Origin: an uncultured Brevinema sp.
GTDB lineage: Bacteria; Spirochaetota; Brevinematia; Brevinematales; Brevinemataceae
Direction: 5' to 3'
NCBI GenBank assembly: GCA_947040475.1
Contig: CAMRBT010000019.1
Span: 1-14,780 of the forward strand
Length of the DNA: 14,780 bases
The position numbers were made by a program, and so were the translations under genes. The notes below the pieces were generated by a model. That model saw only the letters and a program-made list of their open reading frames with translations, was not told the origin of the DNA and searched no databases. Shown here one piece after another: positions 14,233-14,780 of this stretch; within the stretch, counting starts at the first letter, position 1; each line of letters begins with the position of its first letter.

Positions 14233-14780
14233 TATTTCCCCCTCTTTATAATATAATATATTTTCATGAGAAAAGCTCTTAAAAAATTATATCTTTTAGA
14301 ATTTTTAGGAAATATTTTTGTTATTAATTGATCATTTGCTACTCTAATTTTGTTATCTCTAAATTGAGCCTGTACTGAAATGTAATCTAATAAAATTTCA
14401 GCCCCAAATACATCTACCAAAAGAGGGAAAATCGTATTCTTATCGTTTATTGTCAATTCATCTAATCTAATAAAATAACTTTGAGCTAGTTCTTGCATAA
14501 TGGGAGCGTACATATGAGGATCAATTTGATGATCTTGAGCAAAAGATCTTATTTTATCGGTAACAATTTGTAAGTTTTTTAAGTGAGATTGAGCTTTTTC
14601 TAGAGTATATACTGTTCTATTAACACTAGGATTTGTCAAATTATAATAATAGCCATTATAGGGTATATGCACGGCATTTTCACAAAAATAAGCATAGTAA
14701 AAGAAAAATAACAGATCTTCTGCCATGGTAAGATGAGAATTTATATTGATTTTATTATAAATATCCAAAGCCACAGTACG
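14232..14780 (-). CDS. Glycosyltransferase family 2 protein, C-terminal part
   Basis: The gene runs off the right edge; the frame is open to the last base, so the GTG at 14774 is an internal Val and about 182 C-terminal residues are seen. The segment MAEDLLFFFYYAYFCENAVHIP matches the EDLLF helix of GT-A fold family 2 enzymes, where the Asp is the usual catalytic base, and the next YNGYYYNLTNPSVNRTV stretch is the typical YxYxxNxxS region. The remaining helices, then a basic tail (RAFLMKIYYIIKRGK), fit a cytosolic, membrane-associated transferase that adds sugars to surface glycans or lipids. Donor and acceptor cannot be inferred. The nucleotide-sugar-binding N-terminus is outside the window. 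Confidence 0.8.
   Translation of the reverse strand, partial: RTVALDIYNKININSHLTMAEDLLFFFYYAYFCENAVHIPYNGYYYNLTNPSVNRTVYTLEKAQSHLKNLQIVTDKIRSFAQDHQIDPHMYAPIMQELAQSYFIRLDELTINDKNTIFPLLVDVFGAEILLDYISVQAQFRDNKIRVANDQLITKIFPKNSKRYNFLRAFLMKIYYIIKRGK

Overview
The window looks like chromosomal DNA of a low-GC spirochaete. The best evidence is the gene order cheA-cheW-cheX-cheY, typical of spirochaete chemotaxis operons, together with the AT-rich codon use and several short secreted proteins or lipoproteins with spirochaete-like lipoboxes. Brachyspira or Brevinema relatives fit the base composition, but this is inference and the genus cannot be fixed from the sequence alone. I see no rRNA, tRNA, CRISPR array, insertion sequence or phage gene.

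Layout: the left edge (1-113, minus) holds the start of a secreted protein with a TTG start. A 264-base AT-rich divergent region follows, with a short inverted repeat and a plausible promoter for the plus strand. From 378 to 10062 eight plus-strand genes lie almost end to end: two unrecognised multi-membrane-segment proteins, a phosphoglucomutase/phosphomannomutase-family enzyme, an unrecognised 283-residue soluble protein, then cheR, cheB, cheA and cheW. An internal promoter at 10081-10109 (TTGAAT, 17 bases, TATAAT) precedes cheX and cheY. These are followed by a TPR-repeat protein and a small lipoprotein, and the run ends at a bidirectional hairpin terminator (12504-12538).

The right part is on the minus strand. 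A glycosyltransferase family 2 gene cut by the window end overlaps yqeK (HD-domain Ap4A hydrolase). Then come two tandem paralogues encoding small secreted alpha/beta proteins of unknown function, each with its own strong promoter and nearly the same terminator hairpin.

Together the che genes supply a complete core pathway: kinase CheA, coupler CheW, response regulator CheY, CheY-P phosphatase CheX, and the adaptation pair CheR/CheB. No receptor, CheD or flagellar gene is present. The points most worth a second look are a probable ATT start codon at 1555, a run of nine C inside the sugar mutase gene, a GGGCCCCC block in the cheR leader, a long insertion in the CheA dimerisation hairpin, the unknown protein in front of cheR, and the duplicated secreted-protein units.
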